From: Paraburkholderia sp. DHOC27
GTDB taxonomy: Bacteria; Pseudomonadota; Gammaproteobacteria; Burkholderiales; Burkholderiaceae
Length of the DNA: 64,000 nt
Direction: 5' to 3'
NCBI RefSeq assembly: GCF_003429005.1
Contig: NZ_QVQV01000009.1
Location: 124,001 to 188,000 of the forward strand
The first letter of the stretch is position 1, and each line of letters opens with the position of its first letter. The position numbers were made by a program, and so were the translations under genes. Below are positions 50,249 through 59,128 of this stretch, one piece after another. Below the pieces are notes generated by a model that saw only the letters and a list, made by a program, of their open reading frames with translations, did no database searches and was not told the origin of the DNA.

Positions 50249-51844
50249 ATGAGAACGCAACCGCTTCTCCCGTTCCGGCAGTCTGGTCCGCGCCGCCGTT
50301 TCATGCAAGCCGGCGGCCTCGCGGTCCGGTTTCTGCGCGGCATTGCCGCGCTGGGACTACTGCTGTGCCTCGTTACCCCTTTCGGCTCCGTGCGGGCTGC
50401 ACCATCCGCGGCGGTCGCAGTGGCGTCCTCAGCGGCGACATCAGCGGCGCCCTCGGACGCGCGTCCCGTGATCGTGATTCCGGTCAACGGTGCGATCGGT
50501 CCGGCCAGTGCTGACTTCATCGTGCGCAGCTTGCAGCGCGCCGCGCAGGAGCACGCGCAGTTGGCCGTCCTGCAGCTGGATACCCCCGGCGGCCTCGACA
50601 CCGCCATGCGACAGATCATCAAGGCGATTCTGGCCTCGCCGGTGCCTGTGGCGGCCTACGTAGCGCCGAGCGGCGCGCGGGCCGCGAGCGCCGGCACCTA
50701 TATCGTCTACGCCAGCCATCTGGCGGCGATGGCGCCCGGCACCAATCTCGGCGCGGCGACACCCATCCAGATGGGCATGGGCGGCGCACTGCCCGCGGGG
50801 CAGAACGGGCCGGGGTCGCCCGACACGGCGGGCGCTCGCAAAACCGCCGCGCTCCCGCTCGACACCTCCTCCACCGAAACCCGCAAGCAGGTGCACGACG
50901 CCGCCGCGTATATCCGCGGCCTCGCGCAACTGCGCGGCCGTAACGCCGACTGGGCCGAACGGGCGGTACGCGAAGCCGTGAGCCTTTCCGTGGATGAAGC
51001 GCTCGCCCTGCATGTGATCGACCTGAGCGCGCGCGACATCCCCGACCTGCTGCATCAGCTCGATGGCCGCACGGTCAATACCGCGGCGGGCGCGCAGCCG
51101 TTGCACACCGCGCATGCCCCGGTCGTCACGCTGGAGGCCGACTGGCGCAGCCGTTTCCTCGCCGTCATCACCGACCCCAACGTGGCCTTGATCCTGCTGA
51201 TGATCGGCATGTACGGGCTGTTCTTCGAATTCGCCAACCCCGGTTTCATGCTGCCCGGCGTGGTGGGCGCGATCAGCCTGCTGCTGGGTCTGTTCGCCAT
51301 GCAGATGCTGCCCATCAACTACGTGGGTCTCGCACTGATTTTTCTGGGGCTGGCATTCCTGATCGGCGAAGCGTTCTTGCCCACCTTTGGCACGCTGGGC
51401 TTCGGCGGCATCGTCGCGTTCGTGGTGGGCGCGCTGATGTTGATCGACACCGACGTGCCCGGCTATGGCATTCCCCTGCCGACCATCGCAGCAGTCGCGG
51501 CGTTTAGCGCGCTGTTCATTTTCACGGTATCGAGCGTGGCGTTACGCGCCCGCCGGCGGCCGGTCGTTACCGGGTCGGAGGCGCTGATCGGCAGCCTCGG
51601 CGTGGTGCTCGACGACGGCCTGTCCACGTCCAGCGGCACCTCGGGCAGCACGTCCGGCAGCACGGAGGCGGACCCAGGCGGCGCGGTCAGCGGGTCAGGC
51701 GTGGGGATGGGCTGGGCCCGCGTGCATGGCGAGCGCTGGCAGGTCACGAGCAGCGAGCCGCTCGCGCCTGGTCACACGGTGCGCGTCACGGCACGCCGGG
51801 GCCTCACGCTGACCGTGGTCCGCGCCGATCGCACTACACCGTAA
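50249..51844 (+). CDS. NfeD-type membrane serine protease
   Basis: About 531-aa membrane protease of the long NfeD class. A signal anchor spans residues about 25-47, followed by a ClpP-like periplasmic/cytosolic protease domain (about 70-280; VLQLDTPGGLDTAMRQIIKAIL and the catalytic Ser in APSGARAASAGTYIVYAS), then four or more hydrophobic helices (about 300-440) and a C-terminal OB-fold NfeD domain (about 450-531) interrupted by a Ser/Gly-rich linker. It partners with the SPFH protein encoded directly behind (24 bp gap), the standard STOPP pair. Role: membrane protein quality control. TTG 50228 is an alternative start. Confidence 0.92.
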   Translation: MRTQPLLPFRQSGPRRRFMQAGGLAVRFLRGIAALGLLLCLVTPFGSVRAAPSAAVAVASSAATSAAPSDARPVIVIPVNGAIGPASADFIVRSLQRAAQEHAQLAVLQLDTPGGLDTAMRQIIKAILASPVPVAAYVAPSGARAASAGTYIVYASHLAAMAPGTNLGAATPIQMGMGGALPAGQNGPGSPDTAGARKTAALPLDTSSTETRKQVHDAAAYIRGLAQLRGRNADWAERAVREAVSLSVDEALALHVIDLSARDIPDLLHQLDGRTVNTAAGAQPLHTAHAPVVTLEADWRSRFLAVITDPNVALILLMIGMYGLFFEFANPGFMLPGVVGAISLLLGLFAMQMLPINYVGLALIFLGLAFLIGEAFLPTFGTLGFGGIVAFVVGALMLIDTDVPGYGIPLPTIAAVAAFSALFIFTVSSVALRARRRPVVTGSEALIGSLGVVLDDGLSTSSGTSGSTSGSTEADPGGAVSGSGVGMGWARVHGERWQVTSSEPLAPGHTVRVTARRGLTLTVVRADRTTP

Positions 51845-51867
51845 CCACCCACTCGGGGAGAAGCTTC

Positions 51868-52641
51868 ATGATGGGTTTCACATTCGGTTTTGGCAGCATC
51901 CTGATCGTACTGATCGCCGTGCTGATCGTGTCGTCGATCCGCATCTTCCGCGAGTACGAACGCGGCGTCGTATTCATGCTCGGGCGCTTCTGGAAGGTCA
52001 AGGGACCAGGCCTCGTGTTCATCCTGCCGATCGTGCAGCAGGCCGTGCGCATGGATCTGCGCACCGTCGTGTTCGACGTGCCGCCGCAGGACGTGATTAC
52101 GCGCGACAACGTCTCCGTCAAGGTCAACGCCGTGGTGTATTTCCGCATTGTCGAACCGGAGCGGGCCGTGATCCAGGTAGCGAAATATTTCGAAGCCACC
52201 AGCCAGCTCGCCCAGACCACCTTGCGCGCGGTGCTCGGCAAACACGAACTGGACGATCTGCTGTCCGCCCGCGAACAGCTCAACGCGGATATCCAGAAGG
52301 TGCTCGACGCGCAGACCGATGCCTGGGGTATCAAGGTAGCGATCGTCGAAATCAAGCACGTGGATATCAATGAAACGATGATCCGCGCCATTGCGCGGCA
52401 AGCCGAAGCGGAACGCGAGCGGCGCGCCAAGGTGATTCACGCGGAAGGCGAATTGCAGGCTTCGCAGCACTTGCTGGAGGCCGCGCAAACCCTCGCGCGG
52501 CAGCCGCAGGCCATGCAGTTGCGTTATCTGCAGACCCTCACGACGATCGCCGCGGATAAAAACTCGACCATCGTGTTTCCGTTGCCCATCGATCTGCTCA
52601 ACGCCGTGCTGGACCGGCTGGGCAAGCCATCGGTGTCGTGA
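51868..52641 (+). CDS. SPFH/stomatin-family protein (slipin)
   Basis: 257-aa membrane-associated scaffold. One N-terminal helix (about 5-28, FTFGFGSILIVLIAVLIVSSI) is followed by the SPFH domain (about 30-190; REYERGVVFMLGRFWKVKGPGLVFILP) and an alanine/glutamate-rich helix with RQAEAERERRAKVIHAEGE, typical coiled-coil of oligomeric slipins. Bacterial slipins form rings in lipid microdomains and cooperate with NfeD proteases; the gene order here (NfeD first, 24 bp apart) supports that. Length and start are normal for the class. Confidence 0.95.
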   Translation: MMGFTFGFGSILIVLIAVLIVSSIRIFREYERGVVFMLGRFWKVKGPGLVFILPIVQQAVRMDLRTVVFDVPPQDVITRDNVSVKVNAVVYFRIVEPERAVIQVAKYFEATSQLAQTTLRAVLGKHELDDLLSAREQLNADIQKVLDAQTDAWGIKVAIVEIKHVDINETMIRAIARQAEAERERRAKVIHAEGELQASQHLLEAAQTLARQPQAMQLRYLQTLTTIAADKNSTIVFPLPIDLLNAVLDRLGKPSVS

Positions 52642-52812
52642 GGTGCGCGGCGGCGCATGCGGTAGACCTCGGGGTCATGCCCGGATTGAAGTTTGCGGCG
52701 GACGGGACGTCGTCGCGCGCAACGTTGCGTTAGCAGTGTCGTCCCATACTGAGTGTGACCGTGCGAACCTCGCTGAGCGATGCTTGCACGACTTGCTCCA
52801 CGGGAGCCTGAC

Positions 52813-53088
52813 ATGAAGACCTTTTCTTGCGCGCTGGCGGGCGCAGTGGTGGGCGCGTTTCTCGGCGCGGGATGCGTGACGGCGGCGTTTGCCGACGCCT
52901 CGCCGGCTGGCTGCAACGCCAACACGCCGAAGACGCGCGCCGAGGTCATGACCGACCTCACGCAATGGCGCGCCGCCGGTTACGACCCGCTCGACTGGCT
53001 CAACTATCCGCAAAATGCGCTGGACGCGTCCCGCATCGTCTGGCAACAGCGGGTGGCCGCCGGCCAGACCGGCGACTGCGGGCGGTAG
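52813..53088 (+). CDS. DUF4148 secreted protein
   Basis: 91-aa exported protein. An Ala-rich signal peptide covers about residues 1-27 (ending AAFADA), followed by a short mature domain with KTRAEVMTDLTQWRAAGYDPLDWLNYPQNA, the DUF4148 signature of Burkholderiales. Such proteins are abundant in these genomes and of unknown function; two cysteines, one near the N- and one near the C-terminus of the mature part, could form a disulfide. Start ATG 52813 has GGGAGC upstream. A perfect 12-bp palindrome CGCAACGTTGCG lies about 85 bp upstream (52718-52729). Confidence 0.85.
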   Translation: MKTFSCALAGAVVGAFLGAGCVTAAFADASPAGCNANTPKTRAEVMTDLTQWRAAGYDPLDWLNYPQNALDASRIVWQQRVAAGQTGDCGR

Positions 53089-53531
53089 CCCGGCGGGTGA
53101 CGCAGGTCGTACGGGGTGCGCGTCGCCGGGCCGGCCTGCGGCGTAGCGCAACGCTCGCGCAGCCGCGCCGCGTGATCGGGTGCGCGCGTCCGCTTTCCTG
53201 AGGACGCCAGGGTCCACGGCGTCCCTGCCGTCATGTCGGTGTGATTTAGTGCGCCGCGGCGCCGGCGCGGTATCATCACGCCCCTTCGACACCACATGCC
53301 GGGCGCGGTGCGGGATCGGCCCGTTCACATGCGCTCCCGACCCGGCGGCGCACGAAAAAACGCACCGACTGTTGCATCTGCTCCACGCCGGCACTGTAAT
53401 CACGCGCCTTTCATGGCGATCGTTGACTACAATCCGCCCGTAGCGTTGCGCCAGGGCGTGCCGCGATACGAAATACGCGCGCCTTTCAATCACTCACAAC
53501 AAACAACGTCACTACGACCGAGACTCGCTCC
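53089..53531. other. 443-bp spacer, no gene recognised
   Basis: Between the DUF4148 gene and the purine permease. GC-rich, with no credible protein-coding frame. A TTGACT near 53421 could be a -35 for the permease but no convincing -10 was identified. I see nothing else in it. Confidence 0.4.
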
Positions 53532-54833
53532 ATGGACTTCGTAAAACGATACTTCGGCTTCGACGAAGCCGGCACCAACCTGCGCACTGAGCTGCTGGCC
53601 GGCCTGACCACCTTCCTGACGATGGCCTACATCATCTTCGTGAATCCGGCGATTCTCGGCGACGCAGGCATCCCCAAGGACGCCGTGTTCGTTGCAACCT
53701 GCATCGTGGCCGCGCTCGGTTCGCTCATCATGGGCCTGTACGCGAACTATCCGATTGCCTGCGCGCCGGGCATGGGCCTGAACGCCTATTTCGCCTACAC
53801 GGTCGTCAAAGGCATGGGCTTTACGTGGCAGGCGGCGCTCGGCGCCGTGTTCATCTCCGGGTGTCTGTTCATGATCGTCACGCTGTTCCGGGTGCGCGAG
53901 GTGATCGTCAACGGCATACCGCATTCGATCCGGATTGCCATCACCGCCGGTATCGGCCTCTTTCTCGCCATCATTTCGCTCAAGACGGCGGGCGTCGTGA
54001 CCGGCAATCCGGCCACCCTGGTGACGCTCGGCAATCTGCACGACCCGCACGTGATCCTCGCGACGATCGGCTTCTTCGCCATCGTCACGCTCGACGTGCT
54101 ACGCGTGCGCGGCGCGATTCTGCTTGGGATCGTGGGCGTGACCATCCTGAGCTTTTTCTTCGGCGGCAACCAGTTTCACGGCATCGTCTCGGCGCCGCCG
54201 TCCATCGACGCCACGCTGTTCCATCTGGACATCCGCGCCGCGCTGTCGGCGGGTGTGCTCAACGTGATCCTGGTGTTCTTCCTCGTCGAACTGTTCGATG
54301 CGACCGGTACGCTGATGGGCGTCGCGAATCGCGCGGGTCTGCTGGTGGAAGGCAAGATGCACCGTCTGAACAAGGCGCTGCTCGCGGACAGCACCGCCAT
54401 CCTGGCCGGCTCGCTGCTAGGCACCTCGTCGACCACGGCTTACATCGAAAGCGCGTCGGGCGTGCAGGCCGGGGGCCGCACGGGGGTGACGGCCATCACC
54501 GTGGCGATCCTGTTTCTGGCGTCGTTGTTCTTCGCGCCGCTGGCAGGCGTCGTGCCGGGCTACGCGACGGCTCCGGCGCTGCTCTACGTGTCGTGTCTGA
54601 TGCTGCGTGAACTGGTGGACCTGCCGTGGGACGACGCCACGGAAGTCGTGCCCGCCGCCCTCACCGCGTTGTTGATGCCGTTCACCTATTCGATCGCCAA
54701 CGGTGTGGCGTTCGGCTTCATTTCGTACGCTGGACTCAAGCTGCTGACCGGCCGCGCACGTCAGGTGAAACTGGTGGTGTGGATCATCGCCGCCGTGTTC
54801 CTGTTCCGCTACTTCTACCTCGGCGCGGAATAA
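53532..54833 (+). CDS. NCS2-family purine permease (AzgA/PbuG-like)
   Basis: 433-aa nucleobase:cation symporter of the AzgA-like branch of NCS2, importing adenine, guanine or hypoxanthine. N-terminal signature FGFDEAGTNLRTELLAGLTTFLTMAYIIFVNP; helix 3 APGMGLNAYFAYTVVKGMGF; helix 8 FFLVELFDATGTLMGVANRAGL; helix 10 GTSSTTAYIESASGVQAGGRTG, with Glu and Asp/Thr residues that bind the base. Twelve or more hydrophobic segments are visible. Start ATG 53532 is clear. No purine-salvage enzymes are adjacent. Confidence 0.95.
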   Translation: MDFVKRYFGFDEAGTNLRTELLAGLTTFLTMAYIIFVNPAILGDAGIPKDAVFVATCIVAALGSLIMGLYANYPIACAPGMGLNAYFAYTVVKGMGFTWQAALGAVFISGCLFMIVTLFRVREVIVNGIPHSIRIAITAGIGLFLAIISLKTAGVVTGNPATLVTLGNLHDPHVILATIGFFAIVTLDVLRVRGAILLGIVGVTILSFFFGGNQFHGIVSAPPSIDATLFHLDIRAALSAGVLNVILVFFLVELFDATGTLMGVANRAGLLVEGKMHRLNKALLADSTAILAGSLLGTSSTTAYIESASGVQAGGRTGVTAITVAILFLASLFFAPLAGVVPGYATAPALLYVSCLMLRELVDLPWDDATEVVPAALTALLMPFTYSIANGVAFGFISYAGLKLLTGRARQVKLVVWIIAAVFLFRYFYLGAE

Positions 54834-55001
54834 GATCGAAGCCAGAACCGGATGATGTGCGAGCGCGCCGGAACGTGACGGAGGATCGTCATGGCGGCGC
54901 GCTCATCGAGAGCGCACGAATGTGCCACCGCGTGCGCCCTGATTCGCCACTCCAGGCCACACGCAGTTTTACTTAGTTACCCTGAATTATCTGCGTCGTT
55001 T

Positions 55002-55292
55002 TCAGTTGCGCCAGTTCGCTTCATAGAAGCGCACATAGCCGCTGCGCAACACCAGACATTGCGCGCTGGTTTCCGAAAGCAGACGCCGGGTGGCCGCCTC
55101 GATGCGCGCCCGATGCGCGGCAAACGCGCCGATCATGTCTTCCAGCCGGTACGACGCCGCGCCGTAGTGGTCTTCCAGAGCCTCGGCGGTGATCATGCAT
55201 TCCACCCTTTCGCCATCGACCATTGCCGGAAATGCCAGGGTGAGTTCGCGCCCCGAATAGGCGGGGGTTTCGTTCGGGAAAATGATCTGCAT
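55002..55292 (-). CDS. DUF1488 protein
   Basis: 96-aa soluble protein. The sequence MQIIFPNETPAYSGRELTLAFPAMVDGE and ITAEALEDHYGA matches DUF1488, a small domain common in Burkholderia without known function. A longer frame from 55349 exists, but the start MQIIFPNE is the conserved one and is preceded by AAGGTG. Convergent with the permease gene, divergent from the sigma-54 activator. Confidence 0.8.
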   Translation of the reverse strand: MQIIFPNETPAYSGRELTLAFPAMVDGERVECMITAEALEDHYGAASYRLEDMIGAFAAHRARIEAATRRLLSETSAQCLVLRSGYVRFYEANWRN

Positions 55293-55631
55293 GGAAATCA
55301 CCTTGGTTTGACGGTGGATCGATCGGGCCCGCGCACGCCTGTTTTTCAACGGCCTCCTTCCTTGTCGAGGCGCGGACTATGCCAACCACGCGAATGTGAC
55401 AAACACGCTGCGCGCGGCTGATTTGATTCACTTTAGACGAGTTCGGCCACTCCGCAAGTTTTCCTTGAGCGCGCGTGAATGGCGGCACGAATGACATCGC
55501 GAATTGCACCAATCGCGGTCCTGTGGCGCGATCCTGTAAGATAAAACCAGCGTGCACACTTATGTTGCACTGCAGAATGACAACGGGCGGGCCATGCACC
55601 CACTGTGTCGAGATCCTGACGGAGACGAGCA
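55293..55631. other. 339-bp divergent spacer, nothing clear
   Basis: Separates the DUF1488 gene and the sigma-54 activator gene. It contains GGAGACGAGC as ribosome-binding site of the activator near its right end. No operator palindrome or terminator stands out. Confidence 0.4.
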
Positions 55632-57671
55632 ATGACCCATCATTCGGGGCAGCCCCTTGCGTCACCCGTGGTATCGCTGACTGGCCGGCCTCTCGCCGCG
55701 CAGCCGGAACTGATCGCACAGGCGCACGCGCGCTCGCAGCAGGTCGGCTTGCGCGCCTCGGAAACGCCTGACTTCAATCCGCTGCGCGAGGCGGCGCTGC
55801 GCGATCTCGTCGACCGTAATCATTCGCTCTATACGCACGCGTTGCCGGTGATGGAAACGCTGCACGCGCAGATCGTCGATACCCAGAGCATGGTGCTGCT
55901 CACCGACAATCGCGGCGTGATCCTGCACAGCCTCGGCGACAGCGATTTCGTCGCCAAGGCCAATCGCGTGGCACTGTGCCCCGGCGTCTCGTGGGCCGAG
56001 TCGGATCGCGGCACCAACGCGATCGGCACCGCACTCGTGGACGGTCAACCCACCGTCGTGCATGCCGGCGAGCACTTTCTGCACGCCAACCGCATTCTCA
56101 CCTGCTCGTGCGCACCCATTGCCGATCCGCTTGGACGCACCATCGGCGCGCTCGACGTCAGCGGCGACACGCGCGGTTTCAACCGCCATACGCTGGCGCT
56201 GGTGCGCATGTCCGCGCTGATGATCGAGAATCATCTGTTCTCCAATCATTTCGCCGAGGCGGTGCGAATCCATTTTCATGCGCGTGCCGAATTCATCGGC
56301 ACCCTGTTTGAAGGACTCGCTGCTTTCGCGCCCGACGGCTCGCTGCTGTCGGCCAATCGCAGCGGTCTGTTCCAGCTCGGCCAGCCGCTTGAGGCGTTGC
56401 AGCGGCAGTCGTTTGAAGCGCTGTTTGGCGGATCGTTTGCCGCCATCCTGCAGCAGACGCTGTGCACACCCGGCGAATCCACCACCCTGACGCTGCCGAG
56501 CGGCGTGCGCGTGATTGCGCGCGGCGAATTCGCCGCGCCGCGCGAGGTGCATGCGGCGCGTCAGGTGATGCGTTCGCCCGGCGCGGGCAGCCCGTCTGTC
56601 GTCCAAAGCGCGGACCGCGCTGCCGAACCGGTCACGCTCGCCTCGCTCGACACCGGCGACGCGCAAATGGCCGCCATCCTGCGGCGGGTCGAAAAAGTGC
56701 GCGGCCGCGACATCCCGATTCTGGTGCTCGGCAAAACCGGCACCGGCAAGGAATGGCTGGCCCGTGCGATCCATCACGCTTCACCGCGTGCCACGGCGCC
56801 GTTCGTTGCCGTTAATTGCGCGTCGTTGCCCGATACGCTGATCGAAGCCGAACTGTTCGGCTACGAGGATGGCGCGTTTACCGGCGCGAAGAAACGCGGC
56901 AACGTCGGCAAGATCGTCCAGGCCGATGGCGGCACGCTGTTCCTCGATGAAATCGGCGACATGCCGCTCGCCCAGCAGGTGCGGCTCATGCGCGTGCTGC
57001 AGGAGCGCACCGTTGCGCCGCTCGGCAGCACGCGAGCGATTCCGGTGGACGTGCGGGTGGTCTGCGCGACCCACCGCAACCTGCGCGAAATGATCGAAGC
57101 GGGTACCTTCCGCGAGGATCTCTACTACCGCATCAACGGGCTCGCCGTCACCCTGCCGCCACTGGCCGAGCGGACCGATTTGCCCGAACTGGTGGCGCGG
57201 ATATTGAAGCTGCACGGCGAAACGGAACGCGTGCCCGCACGTGTCTCGGCTGCGGTGCTGGCCCACTTCAGGCATTCACGCTGGCCCGGCAACCTGCGGC
57301 AACTGGCCAACGTGCTGCGGACGGCCGGCATCATGGCCGAGGGCGAAGCGGAAATCGACGTCGAACATTTGCCGGACGATTTTCTCCACGACTGCACCGA
57401 AGCGGTTGCGGTAACGCGTACGGCGTTCAGCGAACGCAAGGCGGTGACGCCCGACGCGGAGGCCTTTGACGACGGCACCACTGCTGCCCATGCAGGCCGT
57501 GTGCAAAAAACCGAAGCGCCCGCCGCGCCGGCCCGTATGGAGGAATTGCAGACCACGTTGATTGCCGAGACGCTGGATCGCCACGGCGGCAATGTGTCCG
57601 CTGCGGCCCGTGAGCTGGGCGTCGCCCGCAATACGGTGTACCGCTATCTGCGGCTGAGCCGCGTGCATTGA
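55632..57671 (+). CDS. sigma-54-dependent transcriptional activator (AcoR-like)
   Basis: 679-aa enhancer-binding protein. The N-terminal sensory half holds a GAF domain (about 70-215; TDNRGVILHSLGD then CSCAPIADPLGRTIGALDVSG), typical of AcoR-like activators of acetoin or alcohol catabolism. The AAA+ domain (about 340-575) carries Walker A GKTGTGKE 367-374 (Lys where most have Glu), the sigma-54 contact GAFTGA 414-419, and Walker B GGTLFLDE 433-440. The C-terminal Fis HTH lies at about 632-679 (AARELGVARNTVYRYL). Needs sigma-54 and ATP. No obvious target operon is adjacent; the ferredoxin gene downstream may belong to it. Confidence 0.94.
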   Translation: MTHHSGQPLASPVVSLTGRPLAAQPELIAQAHARSQQVGLRASETPDFNPLREAALRDLVDRNHSLYTHALPVMETLHAQIVDTQSMVLLTDNRGVILHSLGDSDFVAKANRVALCPGVSWAESDRGTNAIGTALVDGQPTVVHAGEHFLHANRILTCSCAPIADPLGRTIGALDVSGDTRGFNRHTLALVRMSALMIENHLFSNHFAEAVRIHFHARAEFIGTLFEGLAAFAPDGSLLSANRSGLFQLGQPLEALQRQSFEALFGGSFAAILQQTLCTPGESTTLTLPSGVRVIARGEFAAPREVHAARQVMRSPGAGSPSVVQSADRAAEPVTLASLDTGDAQMAAILRRVEKVRGRDIPILVLGKTGTGKEWLARAIHHASPRATAPFVAVNCASLPDTLIEAELFGYEDGAFTGAKKRGNVGKIVQADGGTLFLDEIGDMPLAQQVRLMRVLQERTVAPLGSTRAIPVDVRVVCATHRNLREMIEAGTFREDLYYRINGLAVTLPPLAERTDLPELVARILKLHGETERVPARVSAAVLAHFRHSRWPGNLRQLANVLRTAGIMAEGEAEIDVEHLPDDFLHDCTEAVAVTRTAFSERKAVTPDAEAFDDGTTAAHAGRVQKTEAPAAPARMEELQTTLIAETLDRHGGNVSAAARELGVARNTVYRYLRLSRVH

Positions 57672-57804
57672 CACCGCAGCGAGCCTCGTGTGATTGGGCG
57701 CGGTTCGGGCGCACGCCGGATCGCGCGGGACATGATCCCTGCGATCTAGTTGCGCGGCGGCGCTGGGTCTGGGTTATCGTGGCGGCCTAACGATCCATTG
57801 CCGC

Positions 57805-58122
57805 ATGTCCAATACCACCTCTCCCTTTATGGTGCGCGTCGAACCATTGGGCCGCGATTTCGAAGCCCCCGATTCGCTCACCGTGCTCGAAGCCGCCGGC
57901 TTTGCGAATCTGCGACTGCCGCGCTCGTGCCGCAATGGTACGTGCCGTACCTGCATGTGCCGGCTGGTGAAAGGCAGCGTCACTTATACGATCGACTGGC
58001 CGGGGCTCTCACGCGAGGAAAAAGCCGAAGGCTACATCCTGCCCTGTGTGGCGGTGGCGCAGTCGGATCTGGTGATCGAGGTGCCGGACGCGCTGGAGAT
58101 CGAAGCGTCGGCGAAGACGTGA
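57805..58122 (+). CDS. plant-type [2Fe-2S] ferredoxin
   Basis: 105-aa electron carrier with four cluster ligands in the expected pattern: Cys42, Cys47, Cys50 and Cys81 (RSCRNGTCRTC then ILPCVA). Cys52 is extra. The TVLEAAGFANLRLPRSC run and GLSREEKAEGYILPC are standard. It probably hands electrons to an oxygenase or reductase elsewhere; none is adjacent. Only 133 bp separate it from the sigma-54 activator, so a functional link is possible. Start ATG 57805 has GCCGC before it but no clear ribosome-binding site. Confidence 0.92.
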   Translation: MSNTTSPFMVRVEPLGRDFEAPDSLTVLEAAGFANLRLPRSCRNGTCRTCMCRLVKGSVTYTIDWPGLSREEKAEGYILPCVAVAQSDLVIEVPDALEIEASAKT

Positions 58123-58245
58123 AGGTCTGCTGAAGAGCGGCGCGTAAACACCTCGTGTATCTGGCGCATTTTGGGTGCGTTCAATCCAGTCGGTTCACGG
58201 CATGCTCAACACCCTTCGCGAGCGCTGAAAACTATCGGAGCGCTG

Positions 58246-58283
58246 AACAAAAAAAGTCCCCGGTTGCCCGAGGGCCGCCGGGG
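58246..58283 (-). terminator. rho-independent terminator (minus strand)
   Basis: CCCCGG (58258-58263) and CCGGGG (58278-58283) form a stem with inner pairing, followed on the minus strand by a T7 run (from CAAAAAAAG at 58248-58256). It can only end leftward transcription, supporting a transcript from the small leftward gene at 58349-58540. Confidence 0.7.
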
Positions 58284-58348
58284 TTCAACTCTCTCTGCGT
58301 ACCGGGTTCCAGCACGCCTTTTCAATGTAGCGGTTTCTCCGCGCGAGA

Positions 58349-58540
58349 TTAACCGTCATCGTTAAAAGACTCTGTTTCATGCTGCTCCACAAGCTTCTGT
58401 TCGTCAGTTTGAAAAACCAGCAGATGTAAGGCGGCGTTTTCCTGATCGAAAGCTCGTGTATGCGCCAATTGCTTCGCGCGCCGGTCTCGGCCACCATCGA
58501 AAGCTGATGTGCTGACGCGGTGCGCGTGCACCTGACGCAT
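58349..58540 (-). CDS. small hypothetical protein
   Basis: 63 aa, charged and His-rich, no recognised domain (MRQVHAHRVSTSAFDGGRD start). It has no hydrophobic segment. Coding status rests on a moderately plausible composition and on the leftward intrinsic terminator placed about 65 bp behind its stop codon, which implies a leftward transcript. The start could also be further upstream (58561 or 58606). It is divergent from the hypothetical gene at 58618. Treat as tentative. Confidence 0.35.
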   Translation of the reverse strand: MRQVHAHRVSTSAFDGGRDRRAKQLAHTRAFDQENAALHLLVFQTDEQKLVEQHETESFNDDG

Positions 58541-58617
58541 CGGCCGCCCAGCATCTGCCATCACGTCGGACGCAGCCGCACACGGCGGATGCCGCGCCAC
58601 GGTCAATGGAGAGCGTC

Positions 58618-58863
58618 ATGCAACGAGAACTGAAGACTGAGCGCGAACTGTTCGCGCTCATGGTGGCTGCGCTCGACGCCAACCCCGCCACCGCGGGATG
58701 GATTCCTACGGGACTGCGCGAAGAAGTGGAGGACGAAAGCGGCTGCAACTGGAACATCAGCCACCTGCATCGAGACCGCAAAGACGCTGACGTGCGCGAC
58801 GCGGCGCTGGCGGCGGCCGCGCCCATCATCAATGATTTGCGGAGCCGCTATAACCTGCGCTAG
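58618..58863 (+). CDS. small conserved-looking hypothetical protein
   Basis: 81-aa soluble protein with an acidic, helical character: LKTERELFALMVAALDAN, then TGLREEVEDESGCNWNISHL, then RDAALAAAAPIINDLRSRYNLR. It has no signal peptide or membrane helix. The second ATG (58618) is chosen because GGAGA lies 6 bases before it; the first ATG (58606) has none. Family not recognised. Function unknown. Confidence 0.65.
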   Translation: MQRELKTERELFALMVAALDANPATAGWIPTGLREEVEDESGCNWNISHLHRDRKDADVRDAALAAAAPIINDLRSRYNLR

Positions 58864-58939
58864 TGCTTTCGTCAGACGTTGCGTGTGAATGGAGAGCAGG
58901 CAACCCGGAAAGCAGGCAAGCGGCGTTCATTCAGGCCAC

Positions 58940-59128
58940 ATGAACAGTGTGTTGCCGTTTCGGGGGATTTTCTCTTGCCAGCAGCAGGCTAAACTCAGCT
59001 CACTCCATCATGCCGCTGCGATTATGTTGCTCGCTTTCTTTATCCTCTCGCCGATCGGCGTGCTTGCCTTGATCGGCTTCGCACGACGCGTTCATCCTCT
59101 CACGGGCCATTTCACGGACACGAAGTGA
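58940..59128 (+). CDS. possible single-helix membrane peptide
   Basis: 62-aa frame with a polar N-terminus and one strong helix (about residues 27-51, AAAIMLLAFFILSPIGVLALIGFARR) ending in a positively charged stretch, so it could be a small inner-membrane protein. The ribosome-binding site is weak and the family is not recognised. The helix is its only support. Confidence 0.35.
   Translation: MNSVLPFRGIFSCQQQAKLSSLHHAAAIMLLAFFILSPIGVLALIGFARRVHPLTGHFTDTK

Noticed and set aside
52718..52729. CGCAACGTTGCG palindrome as a PurR-type operator for the purine permease
   Set aside because: Differs from the PurR consensus in length and lies upstream of the DUF4148 gene rather than next to the permease; probably chance or an unrelated site.
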